Assembly: GCA_016282015.1 (NCBI GenBank) | Contig: JAEEJS010000048.1 | Location: forward strand, 62,001 to 126,000 | Length of the DNA: 64,000 nucleotides | Direction of reading: 5' to 3' | From: Bacteroidales bacterium | Lineage (GTDB): Bacteria; Bacteroidota; Bacteroidia; Bacteroidales; F082 | In this document: piece by piece, positions 27,285 through 36,151 of the stretch | Layout of the letters: every line of letters starts with the position of its first letter | How positions within the stretch are numbered: position 1 is the stretch's first letter | Notes under the pieces: model-generated | Told to the model about the DNA's origin: nothing | What the model saw: only the letters and a program-made list of their open reading frames with translations | Database searches by the model: none | Position numbers and translations under genes: made by a program

Positions 27285-28083
27285 GATGAAGAAACTGACA
27301 GCCATATTGATATTTGTTCTCGCCCTGGGATTCCAGACAGTGGCACAGGTCGACTATAGTTTCGGCAATATCAAGAAGAAACGTAACATGAGAAACGTCC
27401 CTACCATTGGAATCAAGGGAGGTTACACCATGAACAATATGCATTTCGCCAACAAGGTTTACAACGACCTCTCAGGCGATGGGGTGAACGCTCCGGCTTA
27501 CGGTCTGTTCCTGGAATTTCCTAGCAGTAAATACCTGGGCTTTTCTTTAGGTTTCGAACTGTTGATGGTGCAGCGCGGCATGACCAAAGATTTCATGTTC
27601 AGGAATCTGTACCACGAGATTGACAAAGTTGAGACGAAATATATAGATTTCAGAATACCTGTGACCTATTATTTCTTCAGGTATAGCGTGATCAATCCGT
27701 ATATATTTGTGGCCGCCGACTTTGCTTGGTGCTACTCCGGGGTGGTGTCAAAAAACTTCCCTGACAACAGCGATTGGAATTTGTCTGTTGACATGTCCAA
27801 GTCGGATGCCGTTATACGTCCATACGACATCAGTGCCATAGCGGGCGTGGGTCTGCGCTTTAACCTCAATTTTGAAGTCTTTACAATAGTTATAAAGCTT
27901 GACGCAGATTACAATTTCGGACTCATAAACACCATTCCTTCGGAAAAGGGTACACCTATAGACGTGAATGCCTACACCTTCGATAAGGACGATACACGTA
28001 CAAACAGAGGTCTTGAGTTTATGGTGAGCATAGGGCTGCCGCTGAAGTTCAACTTCGCACGCGACGCCTGTACCAGATGGTAA
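27277..28083 (+). CDS. outer-membrane beta-barrel protein (PorT/porin-like family)
   Basis: A 268-residue protein with signal peptide KKLTAILIFVLALGFQTVAQ and alternating amphipathic strands such as IGIKGGYTMNNM, GFSLGFELLMVQRG, YIDFRIPVTYYF and VGLRFNLNFEVF, typical of the eight-strand outer-membrane proteins of Bacteroidota. Start at MSKMKK; the Met three codons later is equally plausible and would remove the overlap with the upstream lipoprotein. It converges on the PKD/T9SS gene with only six bases between stops. Specific function unknown. Confidence 0.82.
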   Translation: MSKMKKLTAILIFVLALGFQTVAQVDYSFGNIKKKRNMRNVPTIGIKGGYTMNNMHFANKVYNDLSGDGVNAPAYGLFLEFPSSKYLGFSLGFELLMVQRGMTKDFMFRNLYHEIDKVETKYIDFRIPVTYYFFRYSVINPYIFVAADFAWCYSGVVSKNFPDNSDWNLSVDMSKSDAVIRPYDISAIAGVGLRFNLNFEVFTIVIKLDADYNFGLINTIPSEKGTPIDVNAYTFDKDDTRTNRGLEFMVSIGLPLKFNFARDACTRW

Positions 28084-28089
28084 TTCGGC

Positions 28090-31000
28090 TTACCTTTCAA
28101 GCACGAATTTCTTAGTTACCGAGAAGTCTTTTCCAACAATCTTCACCAGATACAATCCGTTCGCAAGATCGCGCATTGAATATGGCGTTACGTTGTTTTC
28201 GGTGCTGCTGTAGAACTGATCTATGAGTGCTCCGTCGTAGCTGTAAATGCTGATGATCAAAGGCATAGTTGCGAGATATTCGCTATATCCGATGTACAGT
28301 TCGCCGTTTGAAGGGTTGGGGAACACATTGACCATATTGTCGAAATTGATTTCTCCTACCGAGAATCCAGGATACTTGTAACCCTCTGTCCAAATGAACT
28401 TCTCTGTTGAGACGCTTCCGCACAATGTGGTGATTTCGCACTTGAGCAGGGCGTTGCCTTCAGAGTTGATGTAAACATACACTTTGTTCTTAATGGTGTC
28501 GTCCTCAAGAATATACCATAACGACTGATCCTCCGTGCCACTTACGTGGTTAGGAGTGTCGTAATAGCTGAAGAGGCTCCAGGTATATGTTGGCGGATAG
28601 TCATCTTCAGTGCCTGCACCGGCCAGATTCTGCACATTGTACTCGTAAACATGCGGCAGGTAGGCAAAGCCGGCTTCCACCAGAGTGTCGCCGTACAACT
28701 CTTCGTCAACGCTTGGCTGACTGTAGAGTTTCAACCAGTTGTATTCGATTCTCGGGCATCCGCTAACGCCAAGGAATTCATGACTGTCATGATATTCATA
28801 GCCTTCGTATTCCATGAAGATGGAGTAGCTGTCGACAGCGCTGCTTGGTGACCAGATGTAATATCCGTCTTCGTTCACACAGCGGTCCTTACGCTCTTGA
28901 GGCTCTTCACCTTCAGTGGTGAATTTTAAGTTGTTATCGTTCAGATGCAGGGTGATGGTATATTCACAGCCGTTATCGTTATAGAAGGTGCGCGGATAGT
29001 CGCCCAGGTCTGTAAATGTCTCGTTGGCTGCCTCCCAGTAGTACTCGTTGCATTGCATATCGGTAGGGGTGTAGTCTACGTCTTCCACCTGCCATACTGT
29101 GACGCTCTTGTTGTCGCTCATGCTGTATACGCCATCTGAAACAGTGCAAGTAAATGATGTGGTGGATGAAAGTCCCTTGGTTTCAATGGCAGAGGTGCCT
29201 TGTCCCGACTCAATCAGGTTGGCGGGCTCCCACAGGTAAGAGTAGTTGCCGCTGCCGCCGGAGGCTGTGGCCTGAAGAGTGGTGGAGAAGCTCTTGCAGA
29301 GGGCCGCTTCGCCCGTCACTTCGACAAAAGCATAAAACTGGTCGCCCAGGCTGATGGTGATGTGGCCTGTGTTTTCACAACCATGTGCACTGGTGATTTT
29401 CAGGTTGATGGTGACCGGCTCGTCGGCTTCCAAACCTACTGTGGTCACTGAGGCTGTACCTTGGCCTGATGCTATAAGGTTGGCCGGAGTCCAATGATAT
29501 GAGGCTCCCGACATAGGTGTCACCGACAAATTGGCCGACTGACCGTAGTTGACATGGTTAGGACCTTCAATGTCCACTGTAGGCAGCTCATTTACTGTCA
29601 CGCTGAACTCAGGTGTCTGGGTGGTATATCCATCTGATATTTCGCAGGAATAAACGAAGGTGCCCGCTGCTGTCATGTTCTGTGTGAGGGTGGAGCTGTT
29701 GCCGCCAACAGGGCTGCCGTCCTTCTTCCACTGGTAGGTGTAAACTCCGGTGCCTCCATATACATTGGCCTGTAAAGTTGTCGATTCATTTTGGCAAATG
29801 TTGTTGTCGCCCGTGATGTTGGCCGACATGGAGCTCTGTATAGTCACAGTCTTGGTCTTGGTGTCAGAGCACGAACCGTTTTGACCTCCGGTTATTGTGA
29901 CTGTATAGCTTACGTTGTAGTTACCTGGGGCTGTATAGGTGTGTGTCGGGTTGGCAGAGGTGCTTGAGCCGCCGTCACCGAAGTTCCACGAACGCGAGGT
30001 TATTTGGCTGGTATGTCCTGAAGGTGTGGTGGTTTCGGCGCCGGTAAACTGTATGTCTTGTCCGACTATGCACTGATTGGGGAAGGTGAAATCAGAAGTG
30101 GGGCGTGGAAGCACTGTCACGTTAATTGATTCGGAACCGCTCTGAGTACCGGCTGTTATGGAGCATGTGTAAACTCCAGCCATATTCAGAGTGGCATTGC
30201 TACGTGTCCAAGTGCGGCCGTTATGTGTCTGGTTATCTGGACTCGTCCAAGTGTATGTGCCTCCTTCAACCACGTCGGCCACAAGGTTCAGTGTTTCGCC
30301 ATAGCAAGGAGTGTTAGCTGACAACAATGGGTTGATGATGGAGCAGTCGGTGGTACCGGTGCCTGCAGTCTTACTGAAGTTGATGTTACATTGCTGGTTT
30401 GAGAAATTGGTGATGACCAGAATATAATATTGCCCAGTCTGTGCGCTGGCTGGAATCTGGCAGTTTTCCGTTGCGGCGGGAGAATAACTGCAACTGACAA
30501 CTTTCGAACCTGTTAATCCGTTCGGACATGGAGCTATGGGATCTTCAAAAGGTCCCCAACAGCAGAAGTCAATATCGTGACTTGGCGTGCTGTACATGTA
30601 AATGGTCATGGCACCGGCTGTTGCCATTCTCATATAATACCATGCAGGATTAGGTCTGGTGGACAAACAATTATAATCAGGACCAGATTCACCATTACCC
30701 GCATTGACACCTGCAGGGAACTGGTATAAGCCATTGTCGGTGCAGAAAGGATCGGCATTGGCGCAGAGGTTGTTTTGACGGTCTTTCTGGTATACATCCA
30801 TCATCATAGATGATATGAAATTGTCCGGCAATGAAGATTTCCATTCATACAACAGATCTCCGGCTTCCTCTTTGCTCATACTTTCAAAATCGGACGTAGC
30901 CTCGTCGAGCAGGCTGTTAAACACTCTCTCCAAATTTATATTTCCAGCTACTTTGCTTGTCTCTATTATGAATATACCGTCTCTATCGCTTGTTGAGACA

Positions 31001-31185
31001 TTGAATCTGACATCATTGTTCAAGGTGTAAAGCAGATGCATTCTCTGCCCAAACAGGTCGATCTTGGCAATATCAAGTTCCAATCTGTTTTGAATCTTGT
31101 CAAAAGTATAAAGATTCTTTGATGTCTGTGCCTTTATTGAGATTGTAAGTAATAAAGCCGCAACCAGTAATAATGCTTTTCTCAT
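28090..31185 (-). CDS. giant secreted PKD/Ig-like protein with T9SS type A sorting domain
   Basis: A 1031-residue protein with signal peptide MRKALLLVAALLLTISIKAQ. After a unique region with several cysteines, about residues 270-700 hold Ig-like/PKD modules. The clearest is SRSWNFGDGGSSTSANPTHTYTAPG, which has the PKD signature WxFGDG and HTY. Two modules carry a near-identical phrase, about WxPANLIxSGQGT, so part of the array is an internal duplication. The C-terminus, from NVFPNPSNGELYIGY to TKKFVLER, is a type A sorting domain. Likely a surface adhesin or matrix protein; no enzyme motif seen. Confidence 0.88.
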   Translation of the reverse strand: MRKALLLVAALLLTISIKAQTSKNLYTFDKIQNRLELDIAKIDLFGQRMHLLYTLNNDVRFNVSTSDRDGIFIIETSKVAGNINLERVFNSLLDEATSDFESMSKEEAGDLLYEWKSSLPDNFISSMMMDVYQKDRQNNLCANADPFCTDNGLYQFPAGVNAGNGESGPDYNCLSTRPNPAWYYMRMATAGAMTIYMYSTPSHDIDFCCWGPFEDPIAPCPNGLTGSKVVSCSYSPAATENCQIPASAQTGQYYILVITNFSNQQCNINFSKTAGTGTTDCSIINPLLSANTPCYGETLNLVADVVEGGTYTWTSPDNQTHNGRTWTRSNATLNMAGVYTCSITAGTQSGSESINVTVLPRPTSDFTFPNQCIVGQDIQFTGAETTTPSGHTSQITSRSWNFGDGGSSTSANPTHTYTAPGNYNVSYTVTITGGQNGSCSDTKTKTVTIQSSMSANITGDNNICQNESTTLQANVYGGTGVYTYQWKKDGSPVGGNSSTLTQNMTAAGTFVYSCEISDGYTTQTPEFSVTVNELPTVDIEGPNHVNYGQSANLSVTPMSGASYHWTPANLIASGQGTASVTTVGLEADEPVTINLKITSAHGCENTGHITISLGDQFYAFVEVTGEAALCKSFSTTLQATASGGSGNYSYLWEPANLIESGQGTSAIETKGLSSTTSFTCTVSDGVYSMSDNKSVTVWQVEDVDYTPTDMQCNEYYWEAANETFTDLGDYPRTFYNDNGCEYTITLHLNDNNLKFTTEGEEPQERKDRCVNEDGYYIWSPSSAVDSYSIFMEYEGYEYHDSHEFLGVSGCPRIEYNWLKLYSQPSVDEELYGDTLVEAGFAYLPHVYEYNVQNLAGAGTEDDYPPTYTWSLFSYYDTPNHVSGTEDQSLWYILEDDTIKNKVYVYINSEGNALLKCEITTLCGSVSTEKFIWTEGYKYPGFSVGEINFDNMVNVFPNPSNGELYIGYSEYLATMPLIISIYSYDGALIDQFYSSTENNVTPYSMRDLANGLYLVKIVGKDFSVTKKFVLER

Positions 31186-31226
31186 TCTGATATGAATTTT
31201 CGTAAAATAACTAACAATTTAACCTA

Positions 31227-31258
31227 CAAAAATACAAATAATTCTTTATATGTTCAAA
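31227..31258 (-). promoter_or_regulatory. promoter for the PKD/T9SS gene
   Basis: On the minus strand TTTG, 20 bases, then TATTTTTG: a textbook Bacteroidota promoter. The -33 half lies inside the 3' end of rdgB. Leader about 35 bases. Confidence 0.7.
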
Positions 31259-31818
31259 AATTCGCAGAGTTTTTGAACGGCTCGTCCTCTGTGCGATATC
31301 TTGTTTTTCACTTCCATCGACATTTCTGCAAAGGTTTCTTCAAAGCCGTCGGGTTGGAAAATAGGGTCGTAGCCGAAGCCGCCATCGCCATGTTCCTCCT
31401 CGGTGATTTTGCCGTTAACTATTCCTTCGAAGAAATATTGTTTGCCGTCTAGATTCAAGGCTATAACAGTGCGGAAACGGGCCTTGCGGTTGGTTTTGCC
31501 TTTCATGGCAGCAAGCATTTTCACAACATTGTCGTGGTAAGAGCAGCCTTCGCCTGCATAACGGGCAGAGTATACTCCCGGAGCACCGTCCAATGCCTCA
31601 ACTTCCAGACCGGTGTCGTCAGCAAAACAATTCAAATGATAGTTGTTCGTCACGAAATCGGCTTTGATTTTGGCGTTATCCTGAAGTGTGTCGCCATCTT
31701 CAACTATGTCTGTCTCACATCCTATGTCGCGTAATCCCACGACATCATAATTCTTTAATATATTTCTAATCTCCGCTAACTTGTTTTTATTATGCGTTGC
31801 AAAAACTATCTTTTTCAT
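31246..31818 (-). CDS. rdgB: XTP/dITP diphosphatase (HAM1/RdgB family)
   Basis: Hydrolyses non-canonical purine triphosphates such as dITP, XTP and dXTP to keep them out of DNA. The 190-residue protein opens with [16 protein letters not shown] (THNxxK) and carries [32 protein letters not shown] and ISHRGRA, all conserved. The start is the ATG giving MKKIVFA; a longer frame runs into ung. It sits directly downstream of ung, a second DNA-hygiene enzyme, across a heptad array. Confidence 0.96.
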   Translation of the reverse strand: MKKIVFATHNKNKLAEIRNILKNYDVVGLRDIGCETDIVEDGDTLQDNAKIKADFVTNNYHLNCFADDTGLEVEALDGAPGVYSARYAGEGCSYHDNVVKMLAAMKGKTNRKARFRTVIALNLDGKQYFFEGIVNGKITEEEHGDGGFGYDPIFQPDGFEETFAEMSMEVKNKISHRGRAVQKLCEFLNI

Positions 31819-31838
31819 AACTGTTAACTTCAAACTAT
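31818..31838. repeat. heptad array at the ung/rdgB junction
   Basis: AACT repeats with C at 31821, 31828 and 31835, exact 7-base period. Read along the transcript it is three AGTT units that contain the ung stop codon and run directly into the rdgB ATG. Confidence 0.65.
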
Positions 31839-32516
31839 AACGTCCCATTTTACGGGCACTATATTATTATTAATAAGGTATTCATTTGTCTTTGAAAAAT
31901 GCCTGCATCCGAAAAATCCGCGGCTTGCCGAAAGAGGGGAGGGATGCACGGTTTTCAGTATGAGATGCTTGTTGTGGTCTATGAGCCCTTCCTTGGCTAT
32001 GGCGTAGTTGCCCCACAACAGGAATACCAAATGTTCCTTTTTCTCAGAGAGTGCCCGTATGGCGGCGTCTGTAAACTGCTGCCAACCTATGCGGGCGTGA
32101 GACGCCGCCATGTTGGCTCTAACTGTCAGTGACGCGTTGAGTAGCAGCACACCTTCGTCGGCCCATTTTTCCAAATTGCCGTTATGCGGTATGGGCATCC
32201 CTATGTCGGTATGCAATTCTTTGAATATGTTCTGCAGGCTGGGTGGCGGCTGAATGCCATTGGGCACAGAGAATGCGAGCCCGTGGGCCTGTCCCTCGCC
32301 ATGATAAGGGTCTTGTCCCAGAATCACCACCTTTACCTTGTCAAAAGGGGTGCGGTTGAAGGCGTTGAAGATTAATGGCGAGGGCGGGTACACCACATGC
32401 GTACGTTTTTCCTCTATGAGGAACGACTTTATGCCTGCAAAGTAGGGTGAGGCAAACTCATCTTTGAGAGCCTCGTACCATCCTTCTTCTATCACCGGTT
32501 TCTTGATTTCAACCAT
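31830..32516 (-). CDS. ung: uracil-DNA glycosylase (family 1)
   Basis: Removes uracil from DNA to start base excision repair. The 228-residue product has the catalytic [17 protein letters not shown] at about residues 67-83, [18 protein letters not shown] and the DNA-intercalation loop [14 protein letters not shown] with the conserved His. Length and motifs are standard for family 1. First gene of an ung-rdgB operon with its own -7 element. Confidence 0.98.
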   Translation of the reverse strand: MVEIKKPVIEEGWYEALKDEFASPYFAGIKSFLIEEKRTHVVYPPSPLIFNAFNRTPFDKVKVVILGQDPYHGEGQAHGLAFSVPNGIQPPPSLQNIFKELHTDIGMPIPHNGNLEKWADEGVLLLNASLTVRANMAASHARIGWQQFTDAAIRALSEKKEHLVFLLWGNYAIAKEGLIDHNKHLILKTVHPSPLSASRGFFGCRHFSKTNEYLINNNIVPVKWDVIV

Positions 32517-32542
32517 AGTGAAAAATTTTTATATTTGATGTA

Positions 32543-32550
32543 CAAAATTA
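32543..32550 (-). promoter_or_regulatory. Bacteroidota -7 element for ung-rdgB
   Basis: TAATTTTG on the minus strand, 27 bases upstream of the ung ATG. No clear -33 element. Confidence 0.5.
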
Positions 32551-32597
32551 GAAAAAATATCGTTAATTTGTAGACTGAAAATTAATAATAGTATTAT

Positions 32598-32726
32598 ATG
32601 AAGAAAGTAGCTTTGTTATTGGCTTTGGCGTTCACTCTTGGAGTGGTTTTCACTTCATGCCGTCAGTCAAAATCATGCCCTGCATACGGCGAGCATCAGC
32701 AGTATCAGAGGGAAAACGTTTATTAG
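32598..32726 (+). CDS. very small lipoprotein (42 residues)
   Basis: An open frame of 42 codons: signal peptide MKKVALLLALAFTLGVVFTS followed by Cys21, a good lipobox (FTSC). The mature lipopeptide of 22 residues begins CRQSKSCPAYG and ends in an aromatic residue. It stands alone between divergent ung and a strong hairpin terminator, so it is a complete transcription unit. Small Bacteroidota lipoproteins carrying a CPAY motif seem familiar to me, but I know no function. The intact signal, lipobox, spacing and dedicated terminator make chance unlikely. Confidence 0.78.
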   Translation: MKKVALLLALAFTLGVVFTSCRQSKSCPAYGEHQQYQRENVY

Positions 32727-32747
32727 TTTTTTTAAACTATAATTAAA

Positions 32748-32777
32748 AAAAAAGGCTCCCAATCGGGAGCCTTTTTT
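32748..32777. terminator. bidirectional intrinsic terminator
   Basis: A perfect stem AAAAAAGGCTCCC / GGGAGCCTTTTTT with an AATC loop. Because the stem is flanked by A-run and T-run it can stop transcripts of both the small lipoprotein and the convergent propeller gene. Confidence 0.92.
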
Positions 32778-32791
32778 GATTTTACCGTTTA

Positions 32792-35700
32792 TTAGTACAC
32801 CAGGAACTTGGCTGTGTTCACTTTGTCGCCAGCCTGCAGGCGGAGGATATATGATCCGCTTGTGAGACCTTCAACTGTGAAGTTGACAGTGTGTTCACCC
32901 TGTGTGTAGTATCCGAGGTCGCGGCTTGTGACCATGCGGCCTGAGAGATCGTAGATTTGATATGAGACCTTGTCGTTCTGGCTCATATTGAAGCTGAACT
33001 GAGCGTTGCTGTTTGCAGGGTTAGGATAGATGTTAACCTGTGCAGCGCTGTTTCCGTTAAGGTCGTTCTCATCGAGACCGAACTCAGGACCTTCTTTGTA
33101 TGTGCCGCATGTAATAACACCTGCACCGTATGTGGCTGCATAAATAACGCCCTCGTTGTAGATACCAGGATAGACGACGTATGTCGGGACACCCATCTCA
33201 TCGTAGAGAACGTCAATCTTTTCATCGTGATTCTCCATGATGGCCTGTTTGATTTCCATCACTGGGCACTCGATGCTGCCTGAGTGGCTCCATGATGAAC
33301 CGTTTTCTGACACATAGACACCGAATTCAGTTCCGATAACGTAGATGCCTGTCTCTTTCTCGATGATTGATGAGTAGACCGGGAATCTGCCGAGGTCGCC
33401 CTGGATTGATGAGAAGCTTGAACCGGCGTTGGTTGATCTGTAGACATAGTTGCTATGACCGTAGTTGCCCAGTGTCACGAGCAGTTCGTTCTTGTTGCTT
33501 GGGTTCACTGCAATGCTTGTGATAGCACGGTTTGCAAAAGCTGCGTCTGTGACATCGAACATTTCAACGCATGGGTTGAGGTCGTTGGTTACATCAGCCT
33601 GTTCAGCTGCGAATGCATCGTCAATATGGGTGAATTTATAGAGTTTGCCTTCGGCTGTTCCAACGTAAGCTGTTGAACCGTCTGAAGTGATGGTAACTGC
33701 TGTCGGGAGACCGCCTTCAATCTCGCTGATGAGGAACCACTCTGTATCTTTGTTGAAGATGAGAGCGTCTCTTGTCATATAAACTTTGCCTTCGATAGCG
33801 ACCACCAAATTGGTTCTTAACGGATCGTGCAAACCTCTGATAGTATCGCCAGGAATCCATCTGTAACCGCCATCCGGATCAACGTGAGCTGCATCATGTG
33901 GTGGTTCTGGCATTGTGTGGTCTATAGGATAACCGGCCTGTGTGCTGTAGTAGTAGAGAACATCGCCCTTCTTGGCAGGAACTCTGACGCCTAAGCACAA
34001 TGTATCGAAATCAATATCCTCGATGTAGAGGTAGTCGTGCAATACATTGTAGATGTAAAGCAGATCATCGTCTGATTCATATAAGGTGTCGTTCAAATTG
34101 ATTGAAACGAACATGTTCAATGTATCGTTTTCTTCAACGTAGATAATACCGTCTGTTACGAATACACTGTCGTTGATGAAGATAGTGTCAATCACTTCCA
34201 AAGTGTCGAGAGGCATGTTGTAAGTTTCAAGGATTTCCTTGACCTCGATGCTGTGGTGAGCGTCTTCGTATGTCTCAAACAGAGCGTAAGGTGTTCTGAA
34301 TGCGTTCTCGTTTTTGATAACATCCTGTGCGCTGAACTTGGTGAGGTCGTAGTCAGCACCGGCTGTCTCTGTTCTGTAAAGAGGCATGCCGAGGTCGCCT
34401 GTACCTGACACGATGAAGATATACGGATTGATTGTTGAGATTGCACATGGACCGCCGGCATATTCCTTATCGAAATAACCGAAAGCGTTGTTTGTGGCTG
34501 TCGGGTTCGGGAACACTGCGTAACCGGTTGTGATATTGTTGAGAGCTTCTGTGCCTGACATCATGATAGTACCATGATCAAGGCAGCCGCCCAAAAACAT
34601 ATCCATGCCGCCAACACCTACACTCATCATACGAGCCACTGAGGTGTGGTCTTCGTCTGTGAGGAAGTAACGATTGCCGCTCTTGTATGAGTAATTGCCC
34701 TCATAATACTCTCCTTTGTAGATACCACCTACTGTTCCGACGAAGAATGTGTTAGGATTTGTCGGGCAGAATACTATGTTCTGAATGCCCTGGTGGAGGT
34801 AGATGTAACGGTTCCACGCAACTGGAGTGTATTCGTAGGTGTAATATTCTGAAATCTGGAGAGGTCTGTAGCTGTTGACACCTGAACCTGTTTCGTCTTC
34901 AAACAGCCAGAGGTTATCTGAACCGATGAGGAGCTTTTTAGGATTGTTCGGATAAACAGCCATGAAACCGTCGATGTTGGCGTCTTTTCCAAAGATGTTG
35001 TACATTGCTGTTGCAGCCATAGCTACTCCCCAGCTGTCACCGCGGTCTGATGTGAAGTAGATGTCGCCTGTTTCGTATGCACCGGCAGAGCCTGAAATGA
35101 ATGCGATGTACATATAGTTGGCATCATTAGGTGACATGGCGATGATCTTCATGTTGTTGTTTGTGCCGAAATCTGAACCTTCTGTCACGTTAGTGAAAGA
35201 AGCGCCATTCTTTGACAGGAAGACGTTGACTGTGTCAGCTGCCAAAACGTCGCCGCTGTTGTTTGACTTAACTGATCTGAACTCACCGGCAATGGCTGTT
35301 GTCCATGATTCGCCGTTATTTGTACTGACCATCAAGCCGTTTTCTGTTGCAGCATATAATTTGCCATTGACAAATGTCATCTCGTTGACGAAGGCCCATT
35401 CTTTTGTGGCTGAAAGAGATTCAAAAGCTGCTGAACCTGATCTCATAACATAAATACCTTTGCCGACGAAGCTGCTGCTGTAACCATAGTTTGACAAGCC
35501 GTTTGAAGAAGTGGCTCGGCGACCGTCACCTGTACCGATGTAGAGGTCACCGTTGCTGGCCATGACCATGCAGCTGATTGGCTCGATGCTTGATCCTGAA
35601 ATCTTTCTGAAAGTGATGCCGCCATTGGTGGTTTTGTAAACATCACCGCCAGCTGTTCCGATGATGACATCGCCGTCATTATCATAAACCACAGCCTTGG

Positions 35701-35980
35701 TCATTCCACCAAAGTTGTCCGGACCTGCATAAACCCAGTCCAGATTGACATCTCTGCCTGTTACTTGAGCCGAATTGCGAGCCTCAATTAATGAAGCTGG
35801 ATCGATCAAACCGGTCTCCTGATTTGCGCGAATGCTCTTCATAAATGAAGAAACTGTAGCTTTTTCGCCTGACCTAGGAGTGTATTTTCCCTGGTCTCCA
35901 GCAGCGTTAGCCACCAAACTTGCTTGAGCTAACACCATGGTTATCAAAAGCATACTTAACGGTAAAAATCTTTTTTTCAT
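32792..35980 (-). CDS. giant secreted beta-propeller (sortilin/BNR-type) protein with T9SS type A sorting domain
   Basis: A 1062-residue exported protein, start MKKRFLPLSML with a signal peptide ending near VANA. Repeated blades resemble BNR/sortilin propellers: KTTNGGITFRKIS, STNNGESWTTA, TSDRGDSWGVA and STNAGSSFSS. Between blades, at about residues 590-700, is an acidic Asp/Leu/Tyr-rich insertion. The C-terminus from VNIYPNPANSNAQFSF to TAKFLVY is a type A sorting domain. Similar propellers occur in secreted glycosidases, but no catalytic acid pair is evident here. A TTG upstream is in frame but unlikely. It has the best promoter in this part of the window and a strong terminator. Confidence 0.88.
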   Translation of the reverse strand: MKKRFLPLSMLLITMVLAQASLVANAAGDQGKYTPRSGEKATVSSFMKSIRANQETGLIDPASLIEARNSAQVTGRDVNLDWVYAGPDNFGGMTKAVVYDNDGDVIIGTAGGDVYKTTNGGITFRKISGSSIEPISCMVMASNGDLYIGTGDGRRATSSNGLSNYGYSSSFVGKGIYVMRSGSAAFESLSATKEWAFVNEMTFVNGKLYAATENGLMVSTNNGESWTTAIAGEFRSVKSNNSGDVLAADTVNVFLSKNGASFTNVTEGSDFGTNNNMKIIAMSPNDANYMYIAFISGSAGAYETGDIYFTSDRGDSWGVAMAATAMYNIFGKDANIDGFMAVYPNNPKKLLIGSDNLWLFEDETGSGVNSYRPLQISEYYTYEYTPVAWNRYIYLHQGIQNIVFCPTNPNTFFVGTVGGIYKGEYYEGNYSYKSGNRYFLTDEDHTSVARMMSVGVGGMDMFLGGCLDHGTIMMSGTEALNNITTGYAVFPNPTATNNAFGYFDKEYAGGPCAISTINPYIFIVSGTGDLGMPLYRTETAGADYDLTKFSAQDVIKNENAFRTPYALFETYEDAHHSIEVKEILETYNMPLDTLEVIDTIFINDSVFVTDGIIYVEENDTLNMFVSINLNDTLYESDDDLLYIYNVLHDYLYIEDIDFDTLCLGVRVPAKKGDVLYYYSTQAGYPIDHTMPEPPHDAAHVDPDGGYRWIPGDTIRGLHDPLRTNLVVAIEGKVYMTRDALIFNKDTEWFLISEIEGGLPTAVTITSDGSTAYVGTAEGKLYKFTHIDDAFAAEQADVTNDLNPCVEMFDVTDAAFANRAITSIAVNPSNKNELLVTLGNYGHSNYVYRSTNAGSSFSSIQGDLGRFPVYSSIIEKETGIYVIGTEFGVYVSENGSSWSHSGSIECPVMEIKQAIMENHDEKIDVLYDEMGVPTYVVYPGIYNEGVIYAATYGAGVITCGTYKEGPEFGLDENDLNGNSAAQVNIYPNPANSNAQFSFNMSQNDKVSYQIYDLSGRMVTSRDLGYYTQGEHTVNFTVEGLTSGSYILRLQAGDKVNTAKFLVY

Positions 35981-36041
35981 ATCACGTAATTTAGACAATA
36001 ATTTCTAATGACTAGTAAATACTATAATCTATTTTAGGGTT

Positions 36042-36073
36042 CAAAAATACAACATTTTTTCAATGTGAGCAAA
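36042..36073 (-). promoter_or_regulatory. promoter for the propeller gene
   Basis: On the minus strand TTTG, 20 bases, then TATTTTTG, matching both Bacteroidota elements at ideal spacing. It leaves a leader of about 55 bases before the ATG. The stretch between here and batE holds nothing else I can identify. Confidence 0.7.
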
Positions 36074-36151
36074 ATATTTTAGGAAAAAAAACAAATATTT
36101 TTTCTCCCAAAACCCTTAAATGTGATTATAACCGCTAAAATCAGCTGATAA

